From Opitutaceae bacterium (GTDB lineage: Bacteria > Verrucomicrobiota > Verrucomicrobiia > Opitutales > Opitutaceae), in the NCBI GenBank assembly GCA_030693515.1, contig JAUYAK010000043.1, positions 1 through 64,000 of the forward strand: a DNA stretch of 64,000 nt. The letters run 5' to 3'. Position numbers and translations under genes: made by a program. This document shows, piece after piece, positions 39,383 through 50,059 of the stretch (positions are counted from its first letter, which is position 1; each line of letters starts with the position of its first letter). The notes below the pieces were generated by a model. The model did not search any database and had not been told where the DNA came from. It was given only the letters and a program-made list of their open reading frames with translations.

Positions 39383-41236
39383 ATGTTTTGGTTTCCCCGG
39401 CTGGCGACGTTTGCCCTCGTCGTCGCGATGCTGCGCTTGGCCGAGGAGGTCCTGCTCCCCATCGCCTATGCCTTGCTGCTGGCGTTTCTGCTGTCCCCGC
39501 TGGTCGTGCGCTTGATGCGCTGGGGCGTGTCGCGCGTGCTGGCGATCATTCTGACGGTCAGTGTCGCCTTTGCCGTCATCGGCGGGATCGGCTGGATCGT
39601 CACGGCCCAGGTAATCGGTCTCACGCAGGAGTTGCCCAAATACGAGGAGAACATCCGCAACAAGGTCCGGGCGCTGAAATCACCTTTTTCGCCGGAGGGG
39701 CCGACCCCGATGTCAGAGATGGTTGCCAGCCTGCGCCGTGAAATAAAGACCCCGCCGCCCGAATCTCCCACCACTCCCGCCACCACCAACGAACCCAAAC
39801 CCGTCGCCGTCGAGGTAAAGGCCATCGAGCCGACGTCGTTCGAATTCGCCCGCGACCTCGTGACTCCCTTCCTCAAGCCACTCGGCACCGCCGGCATCGT
39901 CGCGGTGTTCGTGGTCGCGATTCTTTTCCAAAGGGAAGATCTCCGAGACCGCTTCATCCGGCTGATCAGCCAGGGGAAAATCCACGTGGCGATGGAAGCC
40001 GTGGACGATGCCGCCGGCCGGGTGTCGCGCTATCTCGGCATGCAACTCGTCGTAAACGCGACTTTCGGTATCCCGATCGCCGTCGGCTTGTTTTTTATCG
40101 GCGTGCCCAACGCGATGCTCTGGGGCCTGATCGCCATGCTGCTGCGGTTCATCCCCTTTCTGGGTCCGTGGATCGCGGCGGTCTTTCCCATCACCATGGC
40201 GCTCGCCGTCGATCCGGGCTGGAACATGGCCTTCTACACGATCGGGTTGTTCGTGGTCATGGAACTGATCAGCAACAATATCATCGAGCTCGTGCTCTAT
40301 GGCGCCAGCACCGGCATCTCCAATCTCGCGCTGCTGGTCGCCGCCGTGTTTTGGACTTGGCTGTGGGGCCCGGCCGGACTGGTGCTATCGACGCCTTTGA
40401 CGGTCTGCGTGCTGGTGATCGGCAATTACGTTCCCGCCATGAACTTTCTCAGCACGCTGCTGGGCAGCGCGCCGACCGCCGAGCCTCCGGCCCAATTCTA
40501 CGAACGGCTGCTCTCGACCGAGGCGGATGAGCTTTCCGACCTCGCGGCCCAGCACATCGCGAAACAGTCGCTGGAGGTCTTTTACGAGGAAGTGTTCGTG
40601 CCTGCGCTGCTGCTCGCCGAGGAGGACCGCCACCGGGGCACGCTGCCGGAGACGCGCCAGCGCTTCATGTTCCAAGCCGCACGCGACTTGATCGACGAAC
40701 TCGAGCGTGAGGAGGAAATGAAAAAAAACCGGAATCAGCCCCCGGCGTCCGCCCTTCCCTCAATCCCGATGGTCGTGGGATTGCCGGCTCGCGACGAAGC
40801 CGACGAAGTGGTTGCCCACATCTTGTGTCATCTCTTGCGCCGCCGTGGCATTCACGCCGCCGTCACTCCTCTCGCCGTCAAACTCGACGATGCGTTTGCC
40901 TCCATCCAACGCACCGAGGTCCGCGCCGCCTTCATTTCCGCCCTGCCGCCGTCGGCCGTCAGCGCCGCCCGCCAAATGTGCGGTCAGCTCAAAGCCCGGG
41001 AACCGGACAAGCCCGTGCTCGTCGGCGTGTGGCGGCACCGCGCAAGCCTCGAAGTGCTGGGACGCCGATTGCTGTCGAGCCAACCTGATCAAATCGTCAC
41101 CAGCCTCCGCAGCGCGGTCGAACAGCTTGAGGCGATGATTCGCGGGGTGAGCATGAAATCCTCAGAGGATCTCCCGACCGACGCTTCAAACCAAGCGCCG
41201 GTCTCGGACGAAAAAATCGCTGCCGCAGAACGCTAA
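39383..41236 (+). CDS. AI-2E family transporter with cytoplasmic C-terminal extension
   Basis: Multi-TM PerM-like (LLPIAYALLLAFLLSPLVVRLMRWG, FVVAILFQREDLRDRFIRL, FIGVPNAMLWGLIAMLLRFIPFLGPWIAA) plus about 200 aa C-terminal soluble region. Confidence 0.9.
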   Translation: MFWFPRLATFALVVAMLRLAEEVLLPIAYALLLAFLLSPLVVRLMRWGVSRVLAIILTVSVAFAVIGGIGWIVTAQVIGLTQELPKYEENIRNKVRALKSPFSPEGPTPMSEMVASLRREIKTPPPESPTTPATTNEPKPVAVEVKAIEPTSFEFARDLVTPFLKPLGTAGIVAVFVVAILFQREDLRDRFIRLISQGKIHVAMEAVDDAAGRVSRYLGMQLVVNATFGIPIAVGLFFIGVPNAMLWGLIAMLLRFIPFLGPWIAAVFPITMALAVDPGWNMAFYTIGLFVVMELISNNIIELVLYGASTGISNLALLVAAVFWTWLWGPAGLVLSTPLTVCVLVIGNYVPAMNFLSTLLGSAPTAEPPAQFYERLLSTEADELSDLAAQHIAKQSLEVFYEEVFVPALLLAEEDRHRGTLPETRQRFMFQAARDLIDELEREEEMKKNRNQPPASALPSIPMVVGLPARDEADEVVAHILCHLLRRRGIHAAVTPLAVKLDDAFASIQRTEVRAAFISALPPSAVSAARQMCGQLKAREPDKPVLVGVWRHRASLEVLGRRLLSSQPDQIVTSLRSAVEQLEAMIRGVSMKSSEDLPTDASNQAPVSDEKIAAAER

Positions 41237-41317
41237 TCGCCGGCGACGCCACGCCGGCGGCAATTGCGGCGAAATTAACCGGACGACAGCGCGGCTCCAC
41301 CGTGCTACCGTGGCCGC

Positions 41318-42742
41318 ATGAGACTAAGCCACGCCACGATGTTTGCCCGCGTCCTCGAGAGCGACGCGTCGTGCAACGGCCGCTTTTTCTTCGGCGTCAC
41401 CACCACCGGCATCTACTGCCTGCCGGCCTGCAAGGCCCGCAAGCCGAAGCCGGAAAATGTCCGCTTCTTCCCCACCTGCGAGACCGCCCGCGCCGCCGGC
41501 CTGCGCGCCTGCAAGAAATGCCACCCCGACGACTTCGCCCGCGGCGCCGATCCGGTGCTCGCCGACAGCGAGGCTCTCGTCGCCGAAGTGCGGGCCGCGC
41601 CGCAGAACTTCGCCGATGCCCGCGCCATCGTGCGCCGTTCCGGCTTCGGCACGACGCGGCTGTTTGAGCTGCTGCGCCTCTACTATCATACGACACCCGC
41701 CGATCTTCTCCTGCGCGCGCGACTGGCGGCGGCAAAAAGCCGGCTGCTTGAAACCAACGAAACGCTCGCACACGTCGCAACGGAGGCTGGCTTCGAATCG
41801 CTCTCCGTTTTCCACGAACACTTCCGCCGCCTCAACGGCCTCACGCCCGCCGCCTATCGGGCGCTCGCCTCCGCCCAAGCCTTCACCATCGGGCTCCCTG
41901 AGGGCTATCCGCTCGGCTACCTGCGCCGCGCGCTCAGTCGCGACATCCACAGCGTGAGCGAACGACTCAACGGCGACCGCTACGAAAGCGCCGTCCACCT
42001 GAGCCACGGACCCGCGTTGCTGCGCTTGGATCTCTCGTCCACTGCCGTCGCGGCCGAGATTTCATCCGGCTCCGCCGTCGAAGCCCACGCGCTCGTCGCA
42101 GGGCTCCTCGGCCTCGATCAGGATGCGGCGGCCTTTGCGAGGCTCGCGCGCAAGCTCGGGCTCGCGCGCCTCGTCGCCGGACGCCCTGAACTCCGCATCG
42201 CCCAGACGCCCTCGATCTACGACGGACTCCTCTGGGCCATCCTCGGCCAGCAGATCAACTTTCCCTTCGCCTGCCTGCTGAAGCGCCGGCTCTTCGAGCG
42301 CGCCGGCGAAAAGCTGCCCAACGGCCTCATCGCCGCACCGACGCCCGCCACCGTCGCCGCGCTCGATCCGGCGGACCTGTTGCCGCTGCAATTCTCCCGC
42401 CAGAAAGCCGGCTATGTGATCGCGACCTCGCGGCTCATCGCCGCAGGCAAACTCGACCTCGCGGCATTGCGCACGATGTCGGCCACGCGTGCGGAGCGCA
42501 CCTTGCTGGCGATTCACGGCTTGGGTCCATGGTCCGTGAACTACCTCATGATGCGCGCGCTCGGCTTGGCCGATTGCGTGCCGCTCGGCGACACCGGCGT
42601 GACCAGCGGTCTCCTCGACCTGCTCAGGCTCGACGAACGGCCGGATGTGCCCGCCACGCGCCGGCTGATGACGCTATTCTCTCCCTACCGCAGCCTCGCC
42701 ACGGCGCATTTGTGGCAATTCAATCAACCGATTCCGATATGA
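41318..42742 (+). CDS. Ada-type methylphosphotriester domain / AraC HTH / AlkA DNA glycosylase fusion
   Basis: GIYCLPACKARKPKPENVRFF...ACKKCHPDD Zn-Cys4; AraC-like HTH; AlkA HhH LLAIHGLGPWSVNYLMMRALGLADCVPLGD. Confidence 0.93.
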   Translation: MRLSHATMFARVLESDASCNGRFFFGVTTTGIYCLPACKARKPKPENVRFFPTCETARAAGLRACKKCHPDDFARGADPVLADSEALVAEVRAAPQNFADARAIVRRSGFGTTRLFELLRLYYHTTPADLLLRARLAAAKSRLLETNETLAHVATEAGFESLSVFHEHFRRLNGLTPAAYRALASAQAFTIGLPEGYPLGYLRRALSRDIHSVSERLNGDRYESAVHLSHGPALLRLDLSSTAVAAEISSGSAVEAHALVAGLLGLDQDAAAFARLARKLGLARLVAGRPELRIAQTPSIYDGLLWAILGQQINFPFACLLKRRLFERAGEKLPNGLIAAPTPATVAALDPADLLPLQFSRQKAGYVIATSRLIAAGKLDLAALRTMSATRAERTLLAIHGLGPWSVNYLMMRALGLADCVPLGDTGVTSGLLDLLRLDERPDVPATRRLMTLFSPYRSLATAHLWQFNQPIPI

Positions 42743-43239
42743 GACAATTCTACGACACGTTCACCACGCCACTCGGCGACTACTCCGTCGCGCTCAACGC
42801 CGCCGGTTCCGTCATCGCCACCGCCTTCGGCGGCTTGCCCGAGCTGCGCGAGCGGTTCACCGCGGACGAGATCGTGCTCGACCCCAAACGCGCCGCCGAT
42901 GCGCGCCGCGAACTCACGGAATATTTCACCGGCAAACGCCGGCAATTCACCGTGCCGCTGGCGTCGAGCGGCACGCCGTTCCAGCAAAGCGTGTGGGCCG
43001 CGCTCCGCGCCATCCCGCCTGGCGAGACGCGCACGTATGGGGAACTCGCCGCCGCCATCGGCAAGCCCGACGCCGCCCGCGCGGTCGGCCGCGCCAACGC
43101 CACCAACCCCATCTGCGTGATCATTCCGTGCCACCGCGTGATCGGCAGCGATGGCACCCTCACCGGCTTCGCCTTTGGCGAAGACATCAAGCAGCGCCTC
43201 CTCGAGCTGGAACGGATGCCAACCTCGCGCGCCGCCTAA
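42739..43239 (+). CDS. ogt: Methylated-DNA--[protein]-cysteine S-methyltransferase
   Basis: FQQSVWAALRAIPPGETRTYGELAAAIGKPDAARAVGRANATNPICVIIPCHRVIGSDG (PCHRV). ATGA overlap with the upstream gene. Confidence 0.95.
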   Translation: MRQFYDTFTTPLGDYSVALNAAGSVIATAFGGLPELRERFTADEIVLDPKRAADARRELTEYFTGKRRQFTVPLASSGTPFQQSVWAALRAIPPGETRTYGELAAAIGKPDAARAVGRANATNPICVIIPCHRVIGSDGTLTGFAFGEDIKQRLLELERMPTSRAA

Positions 43240-43901
43240 GCCTGCGGCTTGGCGGTCGCCGCCTGGTGCAGGGCGACGATGAAGCGCTTGAGCTTCGCCT
43301 CGTCCTTCACGCCGGGCGCGGATTCGACGCCGCTGTTCACGTCGACGAACTTCGCCCCGCTCGCGCGCAACGCCCCGCCGATGTTCTCCGGGTTGAGCCC
43401 GCCCGCGAGGATCCAGAAATTCTCCGGGTGCGCCGTCTGCGCGCGGGCGAAGCCGGCCCAGTCGCCCGTCTGGCCCGAGCCGCCAAAGCCTGCGGCGTGA
43501 AACGTGTCGAAGAGGATGAACTTCGCCGCCGTGCGCACCGCGGCTGGGATGGCGGTGCCAGGCGGAAGCTTCGGCGCAAGCCAGAGGTGCTTCGCGCCGA
43601 CGAGCTGCGACCACGCGGCGAGCTGGGAATCCGGTGTCTCGAGGCGGTGATGAATCTGGAAGTAGTCGAAACCCGCGCCCTTCTGCGCCGTCAGCGCGTC
43701 GAGCGTCGGCTCGACCGACACCGCGACCTTGCGGCGCAACGGCAGGCGCGGCGCCATCGCCTGAAACTGCGCCAGCGAAATGCCCCGCGGCGACTGGGGA
43801 TGAAAAATAAACCCGAGATAGTCGGCCCCGCAGCGGTCGGCGAAGTCCGCATCGACGAGCGAGGTGAGCCCGCAGACTTTGACTCGGATGCCGTCGATCA
43901 T
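43236..43901 (-). CDS. trpF: Phosphoribosylanthranilate isomerase
   Basis: IRVKVCGLTSLVDADFADRCGADYLGFIFHPQSPRGI...WILAGGLNPENIGGALRASGAKFVDVNSGVESAPGVKD. Confidence 0.93.
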   Translation of the reverse strand: MIDGIRVKVCGLTSLVDADFADRCGADYLGFIFHPQSPRGISLAQFQAMAPRLPLRRKVAVSVEPTLDALTAQKGAGFDYFQIHHRLETPDSQLAAWSQLVGAKHLWLAPKLPPGTAIPAAVRTAAKFILFDTFHAAGFGGSGQTGDWAGFARAQTAHPENFWILAGGLNPENIGGALRASGAKFVDVNSGVESAPGVKDEAKLKRFIVALHQAATAKPQA

Positions 43902-43906
43902 CGGAA

Positions 43907-44692
43907 TCAGCCCAGTTTCTTCACCAGCGCATCCACCAAAGCGTCCAGGCTCGGGGTCTTGGCCGTGAAATCGATCGGCATGCCAGCCTGCTTCATCGTC
44001 TCGCTCGTCTGCGGACCGATGCTGCCGGCGAGCGGGCGTTTCGCGTCCTTCGCCACTTTCAGCGCGGCCGCCTGATCGACGAAGGACTGCACGGCGGAGG
44101 AGCTTGCGAACAGGATCGCATCGGCGCCGCGGGCGCGGAAATCCGCCGCGGCCGGATCGGCGCTCAGATCGGTTTGCTCGGTCTTGTAAACTTGCAGGCG
44201 GTCCACGATCGCGCGGGCTTCCTCGAGTTTCTGCACGAGTTCCTCGCGGTTGAGGTTGCCCGAGATCACGAGGACTTTGGCGCTGTCGAGGCTGCCGGTC
44301 GCGATGAGATCGTCGGCCAGCGCCGCGCCGGTCGCGACTTTGGGCTGGCACTCGATTTTGAGGTGTTTTTGGCGGATGGCGGCGGCCGTGGTGTCGCCGA
44401 CGACGGCGAAGCGGAGCAGACCGAGCGAGCGGATGTCGTCGTAGATGCGGTGAAACTCCTCGAAGAAAAACCGCACGCCGTTGGCGCTCGTGAACACGAT
44501 CCAGTCGTAGCTGCCGAGTTCGGAAAGCACGTCATGGAGCGAATGCTTGTCGATGTCCTTGGTCACGGTGATGAGCGGCAGTTCGATCACCGCGGCGCCG
44601 AGCGCGGCGAGCTTGGCCGCGAGTTCGGGCGATTGCTCGCGCGCGCGGGTGACGGCGACGCGGCGGCCGGAGAGAGGGAGGGAAGCGCTCAT
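43907..44692 (-). CDS. hemD: Uroporphyrinogen-III synthase
   Basis: GRRVAVTRAREQSPELAAKLAALGAAVIELPLI...SYDWIVFTSANGVRFF...FASSSAVQSF...IGPQTSETMKQAG; next to hemC. Confidence 0.92.
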   Translation of the reverse strand: MSASLPLSGRRVAVTRAREQSPELAAKLAALGAAVIELPLITVTKDIDKHSLHDVLSELGSYDWIVFTSANGVRFFFEEFHRIYDDIRSLGLLRFAVVGDTTAAAIRQKHLKIECQPKVATGAALADDLIATGSLDSAKVLVISGNLNREELVQKLEEARAIVDRLQVYKTEQTDLSADPAAADFRARGADAILFASSSAVQSFVDQAAALKVAKDAKRPLAGSIGPQTSETMKQAGMPIDFTAKTPSLDALVDALVKKLG

Positions 44693-45546
44693 GGGATCAG
44701 TTTCAAATCGTGCAGGATGCGGCCGGCCGCCACGGCGGGATCGGCGAAGTCTTCCGGGCGCAGTGACACGCTGACGACGCCCACCGTCTCGTGAAAGAGG
44801 TGCAGCACATCGCCCGCGACATGGGCGCCGAAGGCCGTGTGGCAGCCGCCGCCGAGCGCCGCCTGGAAGGCCCGCTCCATCGTGACCGCGCGCATCGTGG
44901 GCGCATCGAAGATGGCGGTGAACTTCGCCGCATCGTCCGCGCGGCACTGCACCGCGATGGCCCCCTGCCCGACGGCGGGCACCATCTGGTCGAAATCGAG
45001 GGGCGCAAACTCCACGCCGGGCCACGTGTCGAGGCCGAGGCGCTTGAGCCCCGCGGCGGCGAGCACCGTGCCGTCGGCGACGTGTTGCTCCCCGATCTTT
45101 CGGAGGCGGGTGTCCACATTGCCGCGGATCTCGGTGAAGGCCACGTCGGGAAACATCCGCTGCATCTGCATGCGGCGGCGCGGGCTGCCGGTCGCGAGGC
45201 GGGCCGGCAGGTCCACGCCGCTGCGCAGCACGAGCACATCCCGCGGGTCCGCGCGCGGCAGATAGCCGCCGATGGCGAGACCCCCCGGCGAATCGCCCGG
45301 CAGGTCCTTGCAGCTGTGCACGGCAACATCGGCCTCGCCGCGCTGGAGCGCCGCCTCGAGTTCGCCGGTAAAAAGCCCCTTGCCCCCGCGCTGTTCGAGC
45401 GACCAGTCGGCCTGCTTGTCACCGGTCGTCACGATCCGCAGCAGCTCGGTCTCGACGCCGAGCTGGTTGCGCAGGTGCGCCGCCACCATCTCGGTCTGGG
45501 CGAGGGCGAGCGGGCTTTTGCGGGTGGCGAGGATGAGTTTGGTCAT
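44689..45546 (-). CDS. hemC: Hydroxymethylbilane synthase
   Basis: LILATRKSPLALAQTEMVAAHL, AVHSCKDLPGD, SPRRRMQMQRMFPDVAFTEIRGNVDTRLRK. Confidence 0.96.
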   Translation of the reverse strand: MTKLILATRKSPLALAQTEMVAAHLRNQLGVETELLRIVTTGDKQADWSLEQRGGKGLFTGELEAALQRGEADVAVHSCKDLPGDSPGGLAIGGYLPRADPRDVLVLRSGVDLPARLATGSPRRRMQMQRMFPDVAFTEIRGNVDTRLRKIGEQHVADGTVLAAAGLKRLGLDTWPGVEFAPLDFDQMVPAVGQGAIAVQCRADDAAKFTAIFDAPTMRAVTMERAFQAALGGGCHTAFGAHVAGDVLHLFHETVGVVSVSLRPEDFADPAVAAGRILHDLKLIP

Positions 45547-45561
45547 TTGAGTGCCCATCGT

Positions 45562-45644
45562 GAGGCACAGAGAAAAGCAAAGAGGCCACAGAGGGGAGGA
45601 AGAGCAACTCCGTGCCCTCCGTGCCGCCACTGTGGCCTCTGTGT
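45562..45644. repeat. Intergenic inverted repeat between ilvC and hemC
   Basis: AGAGGCCACAG (45581-45591) and CTGTGGCCTCT (45630-45640), with GAGGCACAGAG and tandem CTCCGTGCC nearby. Confidence 0.6.
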
Positions 45645-45654
45645 CGAAGATCGA

Positions 45655-46683
<1,029 letters not shown>

Positions 46684-46732
46684 GGGAAGGTTGGTTACGG
46701 GGGGATTATGGTTTTTCGATGTCTGAAAAGAA

Positions 46733-47203
46733 TCAGCGCTTCAGCGCGAGGCGCCCGGTGCGGGCGATCTCGAGGATGCCGAAGGGCTCGAGCAGGCTGA
46801 GCAGGGCGGAGACCTTGTCGTCGGTGCCCGTGAGCTCGATGATCAGATTGTCCGCGGAGAGGTTGACGATCTTGGCGCGGAAGATGTCGGCGATCTGCAC
46901 GATCTCGGAGCGGGTCTGGGTGTCGGCGCGGACCTTCACAAGCACGAGTTCGCGCGAGACGGCCTGGCCGGCCGTGAAATCGATCACCTCGACGACATTG
47001 ATCAGCTTCCGGAGCTGGCGGATGCAGAGGTCGAGCTGGGCCTCGTCGCCCTTGAGCACGGCGGTAATGCGCGAGAGCGAGGCGTCGTGCGTGGGCGCGA
47101 CGTTGAGGGAATCGATGTTGAAGCCGCGGCCGGAGAAGAGCCCGGAGACGCGCGCCAGAACGCCGAACTTGTTCTCAACGAGGACGGAGATCGTGTGTCG
47201 CAT
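46733..47203 (-). CDS. ilvN: Acetolactate synthase small subunit
   Basis: [37 protein letters not shown]; upstream of ilvC. Confidence 0.95.
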   Translation of the reverse strand: MRHTISVLVENKFGVLARVSGLFSGRGFNIDSLNVAPTHDASLSRITAVLKGDEAQLDLCIRQLRKLINVVEVIDFTAGQAVSRELVLVKVRADTQTRSEIVQIADIFRAKIVNLSADNLIIELTGTDDKVSALLSLLEPFGILEIARTGRLALKR

Positions 47204-47229
47204 GGAGGTGTGGATGGAAAAATTATGGT

Positions 47230-47306
47230 TGGTGGACGCTGAGGGACTCGAACCCCCGACACCCTCGGTGTAAACGAGGTGCTCTAACCAACTGAGCTAA
47301 GCGTCC
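47230..47306 (-). tRNA. tRNA-Val(TAC) with encoded CCA
   Basis: GGACGCTTAGCTCAGTTGGTTAGAGCACCTCGTTTACACCGAGGGTGTCGGGGGTTCGAGTCCCTCAGCGTCCACCA; anticodon stem CCTCG/CGAGG, loop TTTACAC, GGTTCGAGTCC T-arm. Confidence 0.97.
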
Positions 47307-47407
47307 GAGCCAGTGGGAAAGCAAATCCGGCGGCAGGCGCCTATGACAAGGAATTATTCCGGTATGACGGCCGGACAGACGGTCCCTGGCGGCGCCACCG
47401 CCGGAGC

Positions 47408-48595
47408 TCAGGGGACCAGTTCAAACACTCCCACGCGTTTTTCCGTCTCGGCTGTGCCGTTGAGAAAGGCCAGCACGATCTCGGGCGCAGTCGCGATCAA
47501 CTGCTCGTAGCGCCGCAAGTCCCACTTGGCCACGGGTTCGCCATTGATGCGCGTGACCAGATCGCCCGTTTGCACGCCGGCGGCAGCCGCGGGCGACTGC
47601 GGCACGACAGCCGCGACGCGCCAGTAGGCCGGGGTCTTGCTGAAGCCCAGTCCAGGGCTCCGCAACGCCGGCGTCGGGATCGGCGTCCGCTCATCGCGAA
47701 AAAAGGTCACCCGATCGCGTTTCTGGTCAAAGCTCACGGAAAAGTGCCGGAGCATGCCGCCACCGATCGCCGAAAGTTCGTCCGAAAGATCGACCATCGG
47801 CTCGCGAAACGTGTAGGCGCCGAGGCCCAGCGAACCCGCGAGGCGGCCGACGCGCCGCGTGCGCTGCCCACCGAGGGTGCCGACCGTCCCGCCTTCGGTC
47901 GGGCCGGCGGAAAAAAGAGGCTCCAAGCCCACCGGATTGAGGCTGAACAAGGCGTCGCTGCCCGAATCAATGAGCGCCACCACCGAGCGATCGCCGATCT
48001 GCACCGGAATGACGGGCGTTTTCAGCGTGTCATCAAATTCTATAACCGAGCCCGGCAGCAAGGGCCGGTCGCTCGCCGCCTGGAGGATCACGCGGCCCCC
48101 CGGGTAGTCGAGCGTGAGGACCGTATCCCGAAAAAGCGGGAAGCCCAGGACCCCGTCAATTTTCACCCCGAGGTGCGCGGAGAGCGGGGCGCAGTCGTAG
48201 ACCAGCACCTCCAGATCCTCGAACTTCGCCTCACCCAGTTCGATCCGCCGCAGCGAGCCCCGCGGCAATTCCTTCACCGTGCCATCGGCGCCCGTCACGC
48301 GCACCCGAGTCGCGGCCGGCGAGAACGGCTCGCGGCCTGGGTGACGCAGGGCGAGCGCCGGGGTCACGAGCGTGACCGAAGAGCCCGTGTCGATCAGGAA
48401 ACGGTAGGGGCCGTGGCGGTCCCATTTCGTCTCGAGCAGCAGGTAGTTGCCGATCAGCTGCGCCGGCAGAATCACGAGCGGCGATCCCAGGGTCGTGCGG
48501 CCGGGTTCGGGAGGCCGGCGCCGCGGCATCAAGGAACAACCGGCGAGCAGCAGAATGCCCGCGACGATCATGACCTGGACCAGCGCGCGCCTCAT
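47408..48595 (-). CDS. Retropepsin-like aspartyl protease/PDZ domain lipoprotein
   Basis: Lipobox LLLAGC; FLIDTGSSVTLVTP and VALIDSGSDALFSL; PDZ-like AAAAGVQTGDLVTRINGEPV. Confidence 0.87.
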   Translation of the reverse strand: MRRALVQVMIVAGILLLAGCSLMPRRRPPEPGRTTLGSPLVILPAQLIGNYLLLETKWDRHGPYRFLIDTGSSVTLVTPALALRHPGREPFSPAATRVRVTGADGTVKELPRGSLRRIELGEAKFEDLEVLVYDCAPLSAHLGVKIDGVLGFPLFRDTVLTLDYPGGRVILQAASDRPLLPGSVIEFDDTLKTPVIPVQIGDRSVVALIDSGSDALFSLNPVGLEPLFSAGPTEGGTVGTLGGQRTRRVGRLAGSLGLGAYTFREPMVDLSDELSAIGGGMLRHFSVSFDQKRDRVTFFRDERTPIPTPALRSPGLGFSKTPAYWRVAAVVPQSPAAAAGVQTGDLVTRINGEPVAKWDLRRYEQLIATAPEIVLAFLNGTAETEKRVGVFELVP

Positions 48596-49938
48596 TTTTC
48601 CGGCTTAGGCAAGCGCAGCCCGAGCGCCAGCGCGAGCGCCGCAAACACCGCGCCCGCGACAAAGACCGTCTCCGAACCCCACACCCAAAACACCACCCCC
48701 GCGAGCACCGGCGTAAACGCCCGCGAGAGCGAACCCAGTGAGCGAAAAATCCCCAGCACCCGCCCTTGCTCCCCCGCAGGGGCGTAGAGCGAGATAAGAC
48801 CGGTCGTGGCCGGATTCACGAGGCTGGAGCCAAACACGAGCACCCCCACCCCCGCGTAGAGCTGCCACGGCGCGCCCGCGAACCCGACGATCACGAAGCC
48901 CACGATGGCCGCGCCAAGCCCGATCGCCAGCACGCGCACCTCGTCCACGACCCGCAGGAGTTTTCGCACGAGAAAACCCTGCGTGAAAATCGCGCAGAGC
49001 CCGAGGAAGCCGAGCAGGTAGCCGTTTTCGCGCGCGGCGTAGCCGAAGCGCTGTGTCGCCAGAAACGTGAGCGTCGCCTCCATCCCCACAAACGCCACCG
49101 CGAACACAAACGCCACGAGGTTAGTCCGCCGCAGCGCGGGGTTGGTCAGTCCGAGGATGGCCGCGAGCGGATTGCGCAGACGGGGCTCGCGCGACTCGGC
49201 CTTGGCCTGCGGCGAGAGCGTCTCGCGAAACTTGGCCGTGATCCAAACGAGGTTCACGAGGCACATCGCGAAGGCCACCAGCGCCGGCACCGAGAAGGGG
49301 TTGATGCCAAAACGCTGGAGTTCCGGGAATCGCGCCGCGAGATTCAGCTGCGTCGTAAACGCCCCGAGCATCGGCCCCGTGAGCAGTCCGAGGCCGAAGG
49401 CCGCGCCGACGAGCCCCATCGCCTTGGACCGCTCCTCGCGCGTCGTCACATCCGCGACCGCCGCGGTCGCGACCGAGAGATTGCCGCTGAAAGCCCCGCT
49501 CACCACGCGCGACAGCAGGAACAGCCAGAACGATCCGCTGAACGCCCAGAGCAGGTAGCTCGCCGCCGTGCCCGCCACGGTGAAGAGCAAAACCCCGCGC
49601 CGCCCGCGCCGGTCGCTGAGCGCGCCCCAGAACGGCGCGAAAATGAACTGCAAAATCGAAAACACCGAAGCCACCACGCCGCCAAACAGCACCGGCGCAT
49701 AGCTCGCGATCCCGAGCGTGCTGGCCAGCGCATCCGTCTGCCCCACGACCCACCCCAGCACACCGGTCCGCCCCTCCTGGCCCAGATAGTGCGCGAGCAA
49801 ATCCGGTCCCAGCGGAAACCCGATCGAGAAGCCGATCAGATCGATGTAGAGCGTGAGAAAAATGACGCCGAGGGACAGCGGGCGGGCGGGAGCAGGAGCG
49901 GCAACGTTGGGCACGAGTGAGGCGAAACGAAAGAGCAT
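48592..49938 (-). CDS. MFS transporter (TetA-like/multidrug family)
   Basis: FGGVVASVFSILQFIFAPFWGALSDRRGRRGVLLFTVAGTAASYLLWAFSGSFWLFLLSRVVSGAFSGNLSVA; 12-TM pattern. Confidence 0.92.
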   Translation of the reverse strand: MLFRFASLVPNVAAPAPARPLSLGVIFLTLYIDLIGFSIGFPLGPDLLAHYLGQEGRTGVLGWVVGQTDALASTLGIASYAPVLFGGVVASVFSILQFIFAPFWGALSDRRGRRGVLLFTVAGTAASYLLWAFSGSFWLFLLSRVVSGAFSGNLSVATAAVADVTTREERSKAMGLVGAAFGLGLLTGPMLGAFTTQLNLAARFPELQRFGINPFSVPALVAFAMCLVNLVWITAKFRETLSPQAKAESREPRLRNPLAAILGLTNPALRRTNLVAFVFAVAFVGMEATLTFLATQRFGYAARENGYLLGFLGLCAIFTQGFLVRKLLRVVDEVRVLAIGLGAAIVGFVIVGFAGAPWQLYAGVGVLVFGSSLVNPATTGLISLYAPAGEQGRVLGIFRSLGSLSRAFTPVLAGVVFWVWGSETVFVAGAVFAALALALGLRLPKPEK

Positions 49939-50059
49939 CCCGGGGCGCACGCCAAGGCGCAAAGGGACAGAATAAAATCCCGTTCCGCATGACGGCCCAG
50001 CGCAAGGGCGACTCCCCATTTCACCGCATAGATACCGCCCTGATAGGCGTCCTACTTGG

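Noticed and set aside
47230-47408. tRNA-Val as an integration site for a mobile island
   Set aside because: No integrase, attachment-site duplication or phage genes seen nearby.
49946-49972. GCCAAGGCGCAAAG motif as another repeat family
   Set aside because: Single arm only, with no clear second copy in the window.
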